A DNA stretch of 64,000 nucleotides. Origin: Marinobacter sp. LV10R510-11A. Its GTDB lineage: Bacteria; Pseudomonadota; Gammaproteobacteria; Pseudomonadales; Oleiphilaceae. A program made the position numbers and the translations under genes. Position 1 is the stretch's first letter, and each line of letters opens with the position of its first letter. This document shows, in pieces, positions 1-7,750 of the stretch. The notes under the pieces were generated by a model that did no database searches, was not told the DNA's origin, and was given only the letters and a program-made list of their open reading frames with translations. The stretch covers positions 3,472,001 to 3,536,000 of the forward strand of contig NZ_LT907980.1 of assembly GCF_900215155.1 (NCBI RefSeq), given 5' to 3'.

Positions 1-790
1 GCCCCTCCGGGTAACCGGAGCCGTCCATGCGTTCGTGATGCTGGGCCGCGGTGATTATGGTGAGTTCGCCGATGCTCTCAGTGGCAGACAAGATGTCACG
101 GGAGTGCCGGGCATGAAGCTTCATGACTTCAAACTCTTCCGGTGAAAGGCGGCCGGGTTTGTGCAGCACTTCATCCGGCGTCAGGATTTTACCAAGATCG
201 TGGAGCAGGGCACCCACAACGGTCTGGTGCATAACGTCGGCGGACAGTTCTCGGTACTGCCCGAAAACGGTCATCAGAACACTCAGGTTTACCGAATGCT
301 CAAGCAAGTAGTTATCCTTTTCGCGAATACGGCCGAGGCAACCCAGCGCGTTGGCATTGCGGGAAACGGAGCTCTGCAGTTCGTCCGCAAGCTGATGGAT
401 AGGGGCAACATCGATGGAAGCGCCTATTTTGGCGCTGTTCATAAAGCTGCCAACCAGCTCCTGTGCCTGCGAATGAACGCCCAGCGCCGTCACCATTTCC
501 TCGGAAAGCGACACCCTCGGCGCAACACCAGGCTTTTGTTCGCCTGCTTTTTGCAGCGCTGTCTCGTTGCGCGACTCTATCTCAGCCGCTGTTTCAGAAT
601 CCTGGCTGTCTTTCCCCTTTTGCACATCGATATAGACAAATTGCACGCCCATCTTGCGGATTTTTCCGATGGTTTCTTCCCGCTTTATAACACCACGCTT
701 GCGCTGGGTGTTGTGGGGGATCCAGTCGTTGTTGAGGTCGGTGATGTACATGCCGACCTTCAGCGCGGATATGGGAATGCGTTTGATCAT
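1..790 (-). CDS. HD-GYP domain cyclic-di-GMP phosphodiesterase, C-terminus beyond window
   Basis: Partial gene on the minus strand; 263 codons are visible and the 3' end runs off the window. Residues 1 to about 130 resemble the DUF3391 N-terminal region often found in front of HD-GYP domains. The HD-GYP domain follows, with the HD pair at about 197-198 (LLHDLGKI), further histidines near 226-229 and the HHERxDGSGYP signature at 251-261. Such proteins hydrolyse cyclic di-GMP and usually act in the cytoplasm on motility, biofilm or virulence switches. The ATG shares one base with the TGA of the upstream TatD gene (TGATG), so the two are probably co-transcribed and translationally coupled. Metal-ligand residues seen so far look intact; the end of the domain cannot be judged. 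Confidence 0.9.
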   Translation of the reverse strand, partial: MIKRIPISALKVGMYITDLNNDWIPHNTQRKRGVIKREETIGKIRKMGVQFVYIDVQKGKDSQDSETAAEIESRNETALQKAGEQKPGVAPRVSLSEEMVTALGVHSQAQELVGSFMNSAKIGASIDVAPIHQLADELQSSVSRNANALGCLGRIREKDNYLLEHSVNLSVLMTVFGQYRELSADVMHQTVVGALLHDLGKILTPDEVLHKPGRLSPEEFEVMKLHARHSRDILSATESIGELTIITAAQHHERMDGSGYPEG

Positions 791-1596
791 CAAGTCGGGA
801 AAAACGTTCGCAAGCTGTTGTGGTAGGTCTGGACGATCACGTCCTCCAGTGGCAAGCCTTTCACTTCAGCGATTTTTTCTGCAACGAATGGCAGATAGAA
901 AGGGGCATTCTCCTTGCCACGATAAGGCACGGGCGTTAGGAACGGGGCGTCTGTTTCCAGAAGGATCTGGCTGATGGGAGCCATACGAACGATATCGCGC
1001 ACGTTTTCTGCCTTATTGAAGGTCGTAATGCCATTAAAACCCAGGTTCCAGCCCTGATCCAGTGCGTACTGAGCAAGGCCCGGGCCGGATGTGAAGCTGT
1101 GGATAACACCACGGCGCTTGAGGGACTGCTCAAACTCTTTGAGTATAGCGATTGTATCCTCGTCTGCATCGCGGCTATGGATAACCACCGGGCGATCGCT
1201 GTCACAAGCAATCTGAAGCTGACGTCGGAAAACCTCACGCTGGATGGTGCGGTCTGCTTTGTCATAAAAATAATCCAGCCCGATCTCGCCTACGGCAACG
1301 ATCTTCTTGTCTCGGGCGTGGGTTCGGATTTCTTTTTCTACCGCATCGCTGTAACTCTCCGCTTCATGGGGGTGAATGCCCTGAGTGCCGTAGAGCCATG
1401 GGGCCATTGTGCTGAGCTCGCGTACCTGCGCCAAATTGCCCGGTGCGACTGCGATTGTAATCACCCGCTCGATGTTCACCCGCCGGGTCTGTTCCAGGGT
1501 TTCCTCCAGGGGGCGCTCCTTGAGGTAATCCAGGTGACAGTGCGTTTCGATAATCGGGTGATCGAATACGGGAATCTCGCGACGTTTTTTACTCAT
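790..1596 (-). CDS. tatD: TatD family metal-dependent hydrolase (3'-5' DNase)
   Basis: A 268-residue TIM-barrel metal hydrolase of the TatD family, close to the usual 255-265 residues. Visible metal-binding motifs are THCHLD at residues 18-23, VGEIGLDY near 104, VIHSRDAD near 141 and ETDAPFL near 217. Family members are Mg-dependent 3'-5' exonucleases on DNA or RNA, linked to DNA repair and oxidative stress; TatD is not part of Tat translocation despite its name. It lies directly upstream of, and overlaps by one base, the HD-GYP gene, and is divergent from the DadA-like gene across about 160 bp. Which TatD paralogue this is (TatD, YcfH or YjjV type) cannot be settled here. Confidence 0.9.
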   Translation of the reverse strand: MSKKRREIPVFDHPIIETHCHLDYLKERPLEETLEQTRRVNIERVITIAVAPGNLAQVRELSTMAPWLYGTQGIHPHEAESYSDAVEKEIRTHARDKKIVAVGEIGLDYFYDKADRTIQREVFRRQLQIACDSDRPVVIHSRDADEDTIAILKEFEQSLKRRGVIHSFTSGPGLAQYALDQGWNLGFNGITTFNKAENVRDIVRMAPISQILLETDAPFLTPVPYRGKENAPFYLPFVAEKIAEVKGLPLEDVIVQTYHNSLRTFFPT

Positions 1597-1758
1597 GAAC
1601 TGGTGCTAGGCTCCGGTAAAGGCAGTCGATTTGACTGCTACACTTGGGTATGAAGAGTTCGAGTTTATCAGTTGTCTGTTTATTGGCCTACATTCATCTG
1701 TAAGGGCTTTCCTTGATGAATGTTATTGCGCAGGTTTGATTTAAGGGTGGAGGTGCAA

Positions 1759-3030
1759 ATGCACGTTGTCGTTATTGGTGGTGGCGTTGTGGGTGTAACC
1801 ACAGCCTGGGAACTGAGCCGTCGTGGTCACCAGGTGACGGTGCTGGAGCGCCATAGTGTGGCTGGCGATGAGACAAGCAAGGGCAACGCGGCTCAGCGCT
1901 CCTACGGTGTGGTATATCCTTGGGCTGACCCTAGCATGGTATTCAAGGCGCTGCCCTGGTTGTTCAAGCAGGATGGCCCTCTGAAGTTGCGCATGCCACC
2001 CTCTCTGGCTGCTGTGCAGTTCATGTTTTCTACACTGCGCTATGCCTGGTCGCCGGGCCTGTTCGGTTTTAACAAGCGCGCCATGCTTCGCCTTGGTATA
2101 CACAGCCGTGATTGTTTTTTGAGGCTGGAAGAAGAGCTTAACCTAGCATTTGATGGCGGTCACCGCGGTTTGTTGCACCTCGCCAGTACCCCCGAAGAGC
2201 TGGAAGTACATCGGGGCACACACCGAGTACTGAACGAGATGGGCATTGCCTCTCGATTGCTGACCCCAGAGCAGGTATACGAGGCCGAGCCCGGCATGGC
2301 GAGGAACGGGCCTTTGTATGGCGCTCTCAGTTACGACACCGACGGCACTGGCGACTGTCATTTGTTTTCCCAAGAGCTGGCTAAGGCTTGCGAAGAAAAA
2401 GGGGTTCGCTTCCGTTATAACGTTCAAGTGGAACGACTGGTGGCCAATAGCCAAACAGTTGAGTCGGTGGTTCTGCGCACCGAAAGCGGCCAGCAGGAAA
2501 ACCTCGACGCCGACGCCTTTGTGATCAGCGCTGGTTGCTGGTCTGGAGAGTTGGTTGGGCCCCTGGGCCTTAAATTGCCTATATATCCGATCAAGGGCTA
2601 CAGCATTACTGTGCCCTTGAAAAATCCGGATAGTGCGCCCGCGTCCACCATTCACGATGATAACTACAAGGTTGTGTCTACCCGCTTGGGAGATCGTTTG
2701 CGTGCAACGGGTTTTGTTGAGCTTGCGGATTTCAATCGAGATATCCCTGAAGCGCGTATTGCCGTCATCCGCAAATCTGTTGAATCCCGTTACCCGGGTT
2801 GTGCGGATCTAGACGCCGCCGAAACCTGGACAGGCTTTCGCCCGATGACCCCAGATGGCCCAGCCATCATTGGCCGGGGCCCGCGCCAAAATATTTATCT
2901 AAACACCGGCCATGGCACCTTCGGCTGGACGTTAGCGGCGGGTAGTGCGGATGTAATTGCGCAGGTAATTGATGGCGAGGAGCCGGCAGTCTGTTTGGAT
3001 GCGTTTCGCCCGGGGCGTTATCAGGAGTGA
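1759..3030 (+). CDS. FAD-dependent D-amino acid dehydrogenase (DadA-like)
   Basis: A 423-residue flavoprotein of the DAO/DadA family. The start is placed at the ATG giving MHVVVIGGGVVGVTTAWEL, because the dinucleotide-binding GxGxxG motif should lie at the very N-terminus and an AGGTGGAGG-like ribosome site precedes it; an earlier in-frame start at 1720 would add 13 unsupported residues. C-terminal GHGTFGWTLAAGSADVI is the conserved FAD-contact region of this family. Members oxidatively deaminate D-amino acids to 2-oxoacids and pass electrons to the respiratory chain at the inner membrane. Sarcosine or other amine oxidases of the same superfamily are possible alternatives. Its stop overlaps the GTG of a degraded methyltransferase gene (GTGA). 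Confidence 0.85.
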   Translation: MHVVVIGGGVVGVTTAWELSRRGHQVTVLERHSVAGDETSKGNAAQRSYGVVYPWADPSMVFKALPWLFKQDGPLKLRMPPSLAAVQFMFSTLRYAWSPGLFGFNKRAMLRLGIHSRDCFLRLEEELNLAFDGGHRGLLHLASTPEELEVHRGTHRVLNEMGIASRLLTPEQVYEAEPGMARNGPLYGALSYDTDGTGDCHLFSQELAKACEEKGVRFRYNVQVERLVANSQTVESVVLRTESGQQENLDADAFVISAGCWSGELVGPLGLKLPIYPIKGYSITVPLKNPDSAPASTIHDDNYKVVSTRLGDRLRATGFVELADFNRDIPEARIAVIRKSVESRYPGCADLDAAETWTGFRPMTPDGPAIIGRGPRQNIYLNTGHGTFGWTLAAGSADVIAQVIDGEEPAVCLDAFRPGRYQE

Positions 3031-3540
3031 GTGTTTGTGAGCCTGCGGAGTCTTATTACGTGCGGTGGCAACAGCTAAACGACTGGCTCGTGCTGCATCA
3101 GCCCATCTGGCAGCCAGCTCCGTTTATAGAGCCGATACCGGCGTGGGTTGAGCGCTACCCTAGGCTGGCTCACTGGGTGGCAGAACTTACCGATGCCGAA
3201 TGCGATGATTCACCGCAGTTGATTCAGAAGGGTTTCCCCGCGTTCTGCCAGTGGGCAGCTGGTAAAAACAGCTTTGTTTGCCTGAAAGCCCCGATTTTGA
3301 TCTTTGGCTTGCCCACGGCGTGCGGCGCCACGCGGAGGTTTGCCGTTATGAGCTCGTTCGGCATCTGTTCCGGAGGCCTCTGGAGCTCTGGCTGGTTCTG
3401 GATTACGCGGTCTTTCTTGAAGAGCAGGGGTATCGTGTGCGCCTCGGCTACTTTTGCGCACGGTCGCTGACGCCCAGAAATCTGCTGCTGGATGCGGTCA
3501 GGCCAGTCAATAATCTGAGCATGAATTACTCCCGAGGAAG
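3027..3540 (+). pseudogene. SAM-dependent methyltransferase remnant, internally deleted
   Basis: Two pieces in different frames look like the two ends of one protein. The first (GTG at 3027, overlapping the upstream stop) begins SVCEPAESYYVRWQQLNDWL and continues to about CQWAAGKNSF near 3275, resembling the N-terminus of a family of proteobacterial methyltransferases up to the 'WCAGKG' cofactor motif. The second, in the +2 frame from about 3266, reads RPLELWLVLDYAVFLEEQGY and ends FCARSLTPRNLLLDA, like the C-terminus of the same family. The middle, with the SAM-binding and catalytic region, is missing, and the second frame runs on through the terminator to 3607 before stopping. I infer an internal deletion with frameshift. 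Family assignment is from memory of sequence style and is only moderately secure. Confidence 0.55.
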
Positions 3541-3545
3541 CTGCC

Positions 3546-3576
3546 AAAAAGGAAAGGCGCCCGGGGGCGCCTTTCC
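3546..3576 (-). terminator. Rho-independent terminator of the ompA-family gene
   Basis: Perfect 11-bp stem, GGAAAGGCGCC at 3551-3561 against GGCGCCTTTCC at 3566-3576, with a 4-base loop. On the minus strand it is followed by a run of T (the AAAAA at 3546-3550), so it ends transcripts from the OmpA-family gene, whose stop is at 3612. Confidence 0.85.
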
Positions 3577-3611
3577 TGACTTCATCTACTTATATACAGG
3601 TTCTTAACCGA

Positions 3612-4826
3612 TTAGCGAAGAACCTGAATGCGGGCTTCAACCCGACGGTTCTCAGCACGACCTGCAGCGGTTTCATTAGAGGCAACTGGCTCTGTTTCAC
3701 CGTAGCCTTCCGCGCTCACTTTTGCAGAATCCACACCCAGCGGTCCAGTCAGGCGAGCGGCTACTGCTTCGGCCCGGCGCTGTGACAGGCGCTTGTTGTA
3801 GCTCGCTTCGCCTCTGTTGTCCGCGTGGCCGGCAATTTCCACAACGGTTCCCGGGTTGTCCTCGAGAGCATCTGCAACACGGCGGAGTTCTGCATCGAAG
3901 GAATGGTCGATCACGGAACTGTTAGTCGGAAACTCAACCTCAATGGCAAAGGTGTCGATCGTTTCAGTTATGCCTTCACAGCCAGTGTCGTCCACTTTTG
4001 CGCCAGTAGTGGTGTTCGGGCAAAGGTCCTGGGTATCGACAACACCGTCGTTATCACTGTCGAGTTCGCAGCCACGCATGTCTACTACGGCCCCAGCAGG
4101 CGTATCCGGGCAGGCATCGCGGGAATCGGTTACGCCATCCCGGTCGGCATCCGGCTCACAGCCAGAGCTGTCAACGGTTGCTCCGTCTGGAGTGCCTAGG
4201 CACTGGTCGCGGGAATCGGGTACGCCGTCACCGTCTGTGTCTGCCGCGCGCTTGGGCGCCGGAGCGGCTGCACTTGCAACTGTGCGGCTAAACGCAAAGC
4301 TGATGCCGAGAGAAGCCTGGGTGTCAAAAGTGCTTTCGTCGATGCCGTGAAACTCGCGCAGGTCGCCACGCAGGGATACCGAGTCTGTCACGTTATAACG
4401 GAAGCCCGTGCCCACGTTTACGCGGGTTTCGTCGTGGTCGGTGCCAGCTGTGCGATAGCTGATAACATCATCAACACCAAAGTTGGCATGGCCTGCACCC
4501 AGAGAGAGGTATGGGTTCCAAGCTTCGTCTGGAGTTGCAAAGTAGTAGGTGCCGTCTACACGGTATTCTTCAAAATCTGATGACCCACTAACATACTTAC
4601 GGTCTGCATCAGCGCGGGAATAGATTGCTTCAACGGCCCAGTGCGGTTTGAACCTGTATTCCAAGCCAACACCAAATGTACCTGATTCACTCAAGTCGCG
4701 GTCATCGTCAAAAAGCTGAAAAGCGGCGAAAGGGTTGATGTAGATTGTTTCGTTGCGATCAGCCAAGGCTGGGGCGGCAAAGACGCTAGCGATGGCGGCC
4801 ATCGCAATCGGACGCATGATGTTCAT
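3612..4826 (-). CDS. OmpA/OprF-family outer membrane porin with thrombospondin type 3 repeats
   Basis: A 404-residue envelope protein. Residues 1-22 form a signal peptide ending APALA. A beta-barrel of about 170 residues follows, then an acidic linker of calcium-binding thrombospondin type 3 repeats (DTDGDGVPDSRDQC, DADRDGVTDSRDAC, DSDNDGVVDTQDLC), then an OmpA C-terminal peptidoglycan-binding domain with AGHADNRG and RRAEAVAARL. This is the OprF layout: outer membrane barrel tethered to peptidoglycan, giving envelope stability and slow diffusion of small solutes. The start is supported by AGGAGG nine bases upstream of the ATG. A TATAGT at about 4876-4881 on the minus strand is a plausible -10. 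It is a single-gene unit with its own terminator. Confidence 0.92.
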   Translation of the reverse strand: MNIMRPIAMAAIASVFAAPALADRNETIYINPFAAFQLFDDDRDLSESGTFGVGLEYRFKPHWAVEAIYSRADADRKYVSGSSDFEEYRVDGTYYFATPDEAWNPYLSLGAGHANFGVDDVISYRTAGTDHDETRVNVGTGFRYNVTDSVSLRGDLREFHGIDESTFDTQASLGISFAFSRTVASAAAPAPKRAADTDGDGVPDSRDQCLGTPDGATVDSSGCEPDADRDGVTDSRDACPDTPAGAVVDMRGCELDSDNDGVVDTQDLCPNTTTGAKVDDTGCEGITETIDTFAIEVEFPTNSSVIDHSFDAELRRVADALEDNPGTVVEIAGHADNRGEASYNKRLSQRRAEAVAARLTGPLGVDSAKVSAEGYGETEPVASNETAAGRAENRRVEARIQVLR

Positions 4827-5006
4827 GCAGAACCTCCTGTTCGATTGTTATTGTAAAGCTGCTGAAACGTAAGTGACTATAGTAGTGCGAGTGCGCATGT
4901 ACACGCAATCTAAGCTAAAGGACCACAAAAAACAAAACCTAGATGATTAAGGTTACATTAGAAAATGTTCGTGATGTTTAGCGTGCTGGTAGCGATGACC
5001 TACATT

Positions 5007-7286
5007 TTATGAAGACGGAACACTGAAATAGAGGTGTGCGCTCTTTTTACTGAAGTTCATTTTTTCACCACTGCCAAAATGAACCTCAAAGGAACTTTCG
5101 TCTTCTGCGACCACCGTGCCCGCGCCAAAAATTGAGTGATTGAGACGTTTCTGGTGCCACATGGGTGAGGTGGTGTTGCTATTGGCTTGTACCTCACCTT
5201 CAAGCTTAACACCTTCTCGCGCTGCATAGCGTGAGCTGACCGGTGTCAGTGGCGCTTTCAGCTTCAAAGCATGGTCGGTGCCCGGCGTCCGTTCATCCAG
5301 CCAGCGCCCGAACTCGCTGGCGAGTTCAAAACAGCATTCCTCAACAAAGCGGCTAGGACCCTGATCGCCATCTAGGTGAGGTTGTTTGCTCACGGGCCGG
5401 GTGATCAGGTGCAGTTTTTGCCGGGTGCGCGTCATGGCGACGTACAGCAGCCTGCGCTCGCTTTCCAGTGATGCCCGGGCATCTTCCTGGGGTTTCGGGC
5501 TGTGAGGCAGATATTTCTCCTGCAGCCCCGGTATGATTACCCTTGGCCACTCCAGCCCCTTGGTGCGGTGAATGGTGGAGAGCAGAACGCCGCCGCCAGT
5601 CTGCTTCTCGCTCGCCTGCTGTCGCAGTGCTTTGAGGTGTGCAAGGGCGCCGCCGGCATCGGCATCCAAGCCTTTCAGATACTCACGGAATCCGTGAATC
5701 GTATCAATGCGTTCCTCCGCACTGTCACGAGTCAGCGCCAGGCTGCGAACACCTTCATACAGATCGGTGTGTTCCGCATAAACCGTGATCAACCCTGCAA
5801 CCGGGCCTGAATATCCGCGCAACTGTTCCAGAATTTCTCCCAGCTTGCGCAGTTTGCGCGCAGCCATGGGCGCCAACGCGCCAAAATCCAATGCCAGTAA
5901 CTGTTCGTGCCAGCCGCTGGCAAACCCTGCAAGAAAACGCGCCAGCTGCTCCAGTTCCGGCTCCTTAAGGCCCACATGGGGGAAGCGCAGAAGCTGCCGT
6001 GCCTGCTCCAGCCGGTCTTCCTCTGGCAGTTTCTCCAGCTTCCCGGAAACCACCATCAACAGCGCGGTGATGGCCTTCACTTCGCGACTGAATAGGGCGC
6101 CTTTGCCGGCATCAATTCGATAGGGGATCTGCCGGGCCAGCAGCTTTAGTTCGATTGGCACGCTCTGGCTCCACACCCGGAATAGAATCGCTGTATCCGC
6201 TAGGGCGACATCAGGTTCCTGCCCAAGGATCTGTAACACGGCATCCGCGTCGTTCTCAGCCCGGTGAAGGGTGATCTCTGTGTCCGGTGTAGAAGGGTGG
6301 GAATGGCAAAGAACATCTTTGCGCCCGGTGTTGTGGCAGATTAGATGGTTAGCCAGCAGAGCCACACGGTGGCCATAGCGGAAGGTGTAACTCAGGGTCT
6401 GTTCCAGCGGGCTTTCGAATTCGTCGCTGAAGCGCTTGAGGATAAACTCAGGTTTCGCGCCCCGGAACTCGTAAATGGTCTGATCTGGGTCCCCCACCAC
6501 GGTTACCCGGGCCCGGTCGCCGGCAACATATCGCAGCAGCAGATGCTGAATCTCATTGGTGTCCTGGTATTCATCCACCAGAATCAAATCCATCTTGTTG
6601 GCCACCAGCCGCTGCAGCGGCTGGTTCTGGTGAATCGCCATCACCGGCTCGTACAGCATATCCGCGAAACTGATCCGGCGTTGCCCTTTACGCCACTGCT
6701 CAAAGCTGTGAAACAGATCAATCAAATAGCGGTGCTTTTCGGAGTAGCCCAGCTCCTCAAACACTATCTCGGCCGGTGACAGGGTGGTCTTTACCAGATC
6801 AATAAACCCGGTAGCCGTTTCCACAAAATCTTTCTTGTTGCGCCGAATCTCATCCGCCAGATCCTGCGGCGCCAGCCGCCGGATTAGCAGCCAAGCCTGA
6901 AAACTGATCTCTTGTTCGGTCAGAATCTTCTCGGAGAAGTTTGGCAAGTAGCCTTCCCGCACAAACCGCTTGTACAACCGAAGGCCCATGGCGTGATAGG
7001 TGCGAATTTCGGGCAGCGCTAGCCCGCTCTGATGGCACACCTCCCGCAGCTTACGCTCGAAGTCCACCCGGGCACTGCGGTTAAACATAAGCACCGCTAT
7101 GCGGGCGGGGTCGTGACCTTGTTGCAACAAGTAGCGGATGCGCCAAGCCAGCGTGGATGTTTTGCCGCTGCCAGCTACGGCGGTGATCACCGAATGCTCG
7201 TCGCCGGCGGTAATAATCGCCCGCTGCTCGTCGGTGAGAAAGTCGGGTAGATCTAGGGCGGGGGATTCAGGGGTATTAGTTGGCAT
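5007..7286 (-). CDS. UvrD/Rep-family ATP-dependent DNA helicase
   Basis: A 759-residue superfamily 1A helicase, one of two UvrD-like proteins in the window. Motifs in order: AGSGKTSTLAWRI (Walker A), LILVDEYQDTN (motif II), VVGDPDQTIYEFRGA (III), LLSTIHRTKGLEWPRVI (V) and LYVAMTRTRQKL (VI). The C-terminal tail HSIFGAGTVVAEDESSFEV resembles the UvrD tail that contacts partner proteins. I prefer the ATG at 7286 over the TTG at 7307 because ATG is stronger and the extra residues look non-conserved. It probably unwinds DNA 3'-5' in repair or removes protein roadblocks. It differs clearly from the canonical UvrD encoded at 21.7 kb, so it is a paralogue with an unassigned job. It is divergent from the DUF2237 gene. 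Confidence 0.85.
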   Translation of the reverse strand: MPTNTPESPALDLPDFLTDEQRAIITAGDEHSVITAVAGSGKTSTLAWRIRYLLQQGHDPARIAVLMFNRSARVDFERKLREVCHQSGLALPEIRTYHAMGLRLYKRFVREGYLPNFSEKILTEQEISFQAWLLIRRLAPQDLADEIRRNKKDFVETATGFIDLVKTTLSPAEIVFEELGYSEKHRYLIDLFHSFEQWRKGQRRISFADMLYEPVMAIHQNQPLQRLVANKMDLILVDEYQDTNEIQHLLLRYVAGDRARVTVVGDPDQTIYEFRGAKPEFILKRFSDEFESPLEQTLSYTFRYGHRVALLANHLICHNTGRKDVLCHSHPSTPDTEITLHRAENDADAVLQILGQEPDVALADTAILFRVWSQSVPIELKLLARQIPYRIDAGKGALFSREVKAITALLMVVSGKLEKLPEEDRLEQARQLLRFPHVGLKEPELEQLARFLAGFASGWHEQLLALDFGALAPMAARKLRKLGEILEQLRGYSGPVAGLITVYAEHTDLYEGVRSLALTRDSAEERIDTIHGFREYLKGLDADAGGALAHLKALRQQASEKQTGGGVLLSTIHRTKGLEWPRVIIPGLQEKYLPHSPKPQEDARASLESERRLLYVAMTRTRQKLHLITRPVSKQPHLDGDQGPSRFVEECCFELASEFGRWLDERTPGTDHALKLKAPLTPVSSRYAAREGVKLEGEVQANSNTTSPMWHQKRLNHSIFGAGTVVAEDESSFEVHFGSGEKMNFSKKSAHLYFSVPSS

Positions 7287-7372
7287 AGATGCTATTGTAC
7301 GGGCCAACTGGAAGCTCGGGTACCTGTACCGTTAACATGATTAATTATCTTACGAAGTTAGGGGAAACAAAC

Positions 7373-7750
7373 ATGAAAATCGAAGAACCCATCAATGTGC
7401 TGGGCGAAAAGCTGGAAATTTGTGGCATTGATCCTGAAACCGGCTTTTACCGCGATGGATGCTGTAATACTGGGCCGGATGACCATGGCTCGCATACTGT
7501 TTGCGTGGTGATGACTGATGAGTTTTTGGAATTCTCCAAGGCTCGGGGTAACGACTTGAGCACGCCTGTGCCTGCCTTCGGGTTTCCGGGTCTTAAGGCC
7601 GGGGACGGCTGGTGTCTTTGTGCGGCTCGCTGGCATGAAGCCTATAAAGGCGGTAGCGCGCCTAGAGTGCGGTTGCTTGCTACTCACCAGGGGGCTTTGG
7701 AGCACTGTGCCCTCGAAGATTTGAAATCTCACGGCGTAGATCTCAGTTAA
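7373..7750 (+). CDS. DUF2237 family protein
   Basis: A 125-residue protein matching the length and style of the DUF2237 family, starting MKIEEPINVLGEKLEICGID. The central GFYRDGCCNTGPDDHGSHTV and the later GDGWCLCAARWHEA are its recognisable blocks; the paired cysteines could bind a metal, but this is inference. The start is placed at the ATG preceded by AGGGGAA. No biochemical function is established for the family that I can name. Its TAA overlaps the ATG of tmcA by one base, so the two genes are translationally coupled, which hints at a shared role or only shared dosage. Confidence 0.8.
   Translation: MKIEEPINVLGEKLEICGIDPETGFYRDGCCNTGPDDHGSHTVCVVMTDEFLEFSKARGNDLSTPVPAFGFPGLKAGDGWCLCAARWHEAYKGGSAPRVRLLATHQGALEHCALEDLKSHGVDLS

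Noticed and set aside
161..826. A 221-codon plus-strand frame at the window start
   Set aside because: It is antisense to the HD-GYP gene, whose HD and GYP motifs are intact.
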